A DNA stretch of 64,000 bases from Bacteriovoracaceae bacterium (GTDB taxonomy: Bacteria; Bdellovibrionota; Bacteriovoracia; Bacteriovoracales; Bacteriovoracaceae), in the NCBI GenBank assembly GCA_013141065.1, contig JABFRR010000008.1, forward strand, positions 253,464-317,463, given 5' to 3'. Below, piece by piece: positions 62,741 through 64,000 of this stretch (its first letter is position 1; the number at the start of each line of letters is the position of its first letter). Position numbers and translations under genes: made by a program. Below the pieces are notes generated by a model, which did no database searches, was not told where the DNA came from, and was given only the letters and a program-made list of their open reading frames with translations.

Positions 62741-63625
62741 ATATTCGCAATCTATTCAAAAAATCTTTTTATAGCCTTTTTTTTATTATCTGCAACCTTA
62801 GCAAATGCAAAGATTCATGAGTTTGAAACTACTCACTTGAAATCCCTTGCTGGCACGGGAGTCGCTGGAATTTTTATGGAAGAAGCAGCATTTCTTAATC
62901 CCGCGAGTCTAGCTTATTTTAATAATGGTAGTGTGTATGCGCAACGAAACACTCATAAGTTCAAAAACACTCAAGGGCTAGTTACTGACGAATCTAAGGC
63001 AACCGCTTTTGTTTTTGCTGATGGAAATCCAAATGTTAGTGGCTCTCTTAGTTATGTTGACCAAGAAGAAGGTGTATTCAAAAGAAAAAGATGGGGACTT
63101 AGTGTCTCTGCACCACTAAACAAAGAATCTTCTTTGGGAATTAGTACTCGCAAATCCACAGACGAAAATAGTCTTTTGCAAACTAAAGTTGACTACTACC
63201 AAACGGTAGTTGGAGTGACGCATTCTCTTGATAGCCAAACATCCTTCGGTGTAATTTTTTATGACGTGCTCAATTCGAAAGCTAAAGAAACCAAGGCAAT
63301 GGTAGGTGCTCAGCACATGTTTGCAAACACGGCGACTCTAAATTTTGATTTATCAGCTAATTATAAAGCAGAAGAAATTACTGATACAATTATGTATCGT
63401 GGTGGATTGCAGTTTAAGGTCTTGGATGATTTCTACCTTCGCTTTGGAGGATTCAATGATAAATCCAAACAAGAAAAGGGAAATGGCTACGGTATCGCTT
63501 GGATTCAACCAAGGCTCGCCTTTGAATTTGCAATTAAAAGCACTAATACAAAAGCTGATTTGGCACTGGCCAGATCTGAACGAAAACTAAAAGAGACATC
63601 ATTATCAGCTTCATTTAGGTTCTAG
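62741..63625 (+). CDS. Outer-membrane beta-barrel protein with apparent non-AUG start
   Basis: The barrel (GTGVAGIFMEEAAFLNPASLAYF near the N-terminus, alternating strands, terminal SASFRF) resembles small outer-membrane proteins of this group; function unknown. The first conventional start, TTG 62837, would leave it without a signal. In the same open frame upstream lies a full signal peptide (KNLFIAFFLLSATLANA-KI), bounded by a stop at 62726. No ATG, GTG or TTG exists in that stretch. ATA at 62741 is 7 bases after AGGA and is the best start; ATC 62750 is an alternative. Confidence 0.72.
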   Translation: MFAIYSKNLFIAFFLLSATLANAKIHEFETTHLKSLAGTGVAGIFMEEAAFLNPASLAYFNNGSVYAQRNTHKFKNTQGLVTDESKATAFVFADGNPNVSGSLSYVDQEEGVFKRKRWGLSVSAPLNKESSLGISTRKSTDENSLLQTKVDYYQTVVGVTHSLDSQTSFGVIFYDVLNSKAKETKAMVGAQHMFANTATLNFDLSANYKAEEITDTIMYRGGLQFKVLDDFYLRFGGFNDKSKQEKGNGYGIAWIQPRLAFEFAIKSTNTKADLALARSERKLKETSLSASFRF

Positions 63626-63634
63626 AGGATTATT

Positions 63635-64000
63635 TTGGCAAAGAAAAAAATTGATTCTAAAAGTTTAGTTGATGAACGCAAACGTGAACAAGTTGTAGAA
63701 CTTTATCGCACTCGTCTTACACATTTGAAGCGTGCACAGCTTTTTGTCAAAGAAGATCGGATGGCACTTGCCGTTGACTCATACAATAAATATCTTGGAA
63801 TCCTGGCACTTTATTTTGACATTACAGAAGACAGGTTAACGCCCACTCTTTTTGATGCAGAAAAAGATATGACGGAACTTCTTTTAATCAGTCACGCTTA
63901 CTGGGACCTCGCGAAAGCCTATGACAGAAGCCCCAACCTTGTTAGAGATTGCCTAAGATGCCTTGACCAATTTGTTAAATTTTCAATTGGATTCAAATAC
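63635..64000 (+). CDS. Helical protein of unknown function, N-terminal part
   Basis: The frame is open from TTG 63635 to the window end (122 codons; 3' end outside). GAGGA (63625-63629) overlaps the previous stop and is 5 bases from the TTG. The product is soluble and helical, without a signal: it starts AKKKIDSKSLVDERKREQVV and contains YNKYLGILALYFDI and LISHAYWDLAKAYDRSP, reminiscent of TPR-like helices. It is probably in an operon with the outer-membrane protein gene. Confidence 0.75.
   Translation, partial: MAKKKIDSKSLVDERKREQVVELYRTRLTHLKRAQLFVKEDRMALAVDSYNKYLGILALYFDITEDRLTPTLFDAEKDMTELLLISHAYWDLAKAYDRSPNLVRDCLRCLDQFVKFSIGFKY

Noticed and set aside
1-64000. CRISPR arrays, toxin-antitoxin pairs or phage defence systems
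   Set aside because: I saw no regularly spaced repeats, no Cas motifs and no partner gene for the lone ribbon-helix-helix protein; nothing supports such a system.

Overview
The window is low-GC, gene-dense DNA from a didermic, flagellated bacterium. It carries flgL-csrA-fliW, BamD, Lgt/LspA, a class A penicillin-binding protein, several predicted outer-membrane barrels and many lipoproteins and TPR proteins. The flagellar gene order, the many exported proteins without recognisable families, the fused acyl-CoA mutase IcmF and the AmgK/MurU-like pair best fit the Bdellovibrionota (Bacteriovorax/Bdellovibrio-like predators). This is an inference from gene content; no rRNA is present to confirm it.

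Layout. 1-1811: end of flgL, csrA and fliW. Both csrA and fliW have leader hairpins with GGA in the loop, so CsrA probably regulates both. 1868-5750 (minus): TPR protein, BamD, AI-2E-type permease, cyclic-nucleotide-binding protein, TPR-SH3 protein. 5840-9778 (plus): aminotransferase, AstA and AstD, part of an arginine/ornithine succinyl pathway. 9775-15780: two poorly known exported/hypothetical genes, tRNA-Asn, an orphan HExxH protein resembling peptide-modification proteins, a YgfZ-TPR fusion beside an ErpA/IscA-type protein, and an FHA protein. 15781-19511 (minus): cobalamin adenosyltransferase and IcmF, which needs its product. 21178-26611 (minus): degenerate M48-like membrane protein, CHASE2 histidine kinase, NtrC-type regulator, LspA and Lgt, packed as one probable operon. 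26876-34606: endonuclease IV-like TIM barrel, PilZ-like protein, ferredoxin, MurU/AmgK-like pair, a second degenerate M48-like lipoprotein, LysM lipoprotein, envelope proteins and FolK. 34668-37597: acyl-CoA dehydrogenase with EtfB and EtfA.

Mobile DNA. Two insertion sequences lie in one intergenic region (39649-43171): an IS4-like element with inverted ends, a 9-bp target duplication and a frameshifted transposase, then an intact IS66-family element with its own 9-bp duplication. A third, IS110/IS1111-type element (57051-58800) sits between two 519-bp direct copies of the priA 3' end. priA itself is intact, and the long non-coding end of the element has the repeats expected of a guide (bridge/seek) RNA locus.

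43223-64000 otherwise holds housekeeping and envelope genes: Mrp, a HAMP-like membrane protein, a lytic transglycosylase, YchF, Pth, Prs, tRNA-Gln, a class A PBP, a porin-like barrel, a large exported coiled-coil protein, PriA, GalU, an outer-membrane protein and the start of another gene. Two exported proteins (45966 and 62741) seem to start at AUC/AUA codons, judged from signal peptides and Shine-Dalgarno positions.
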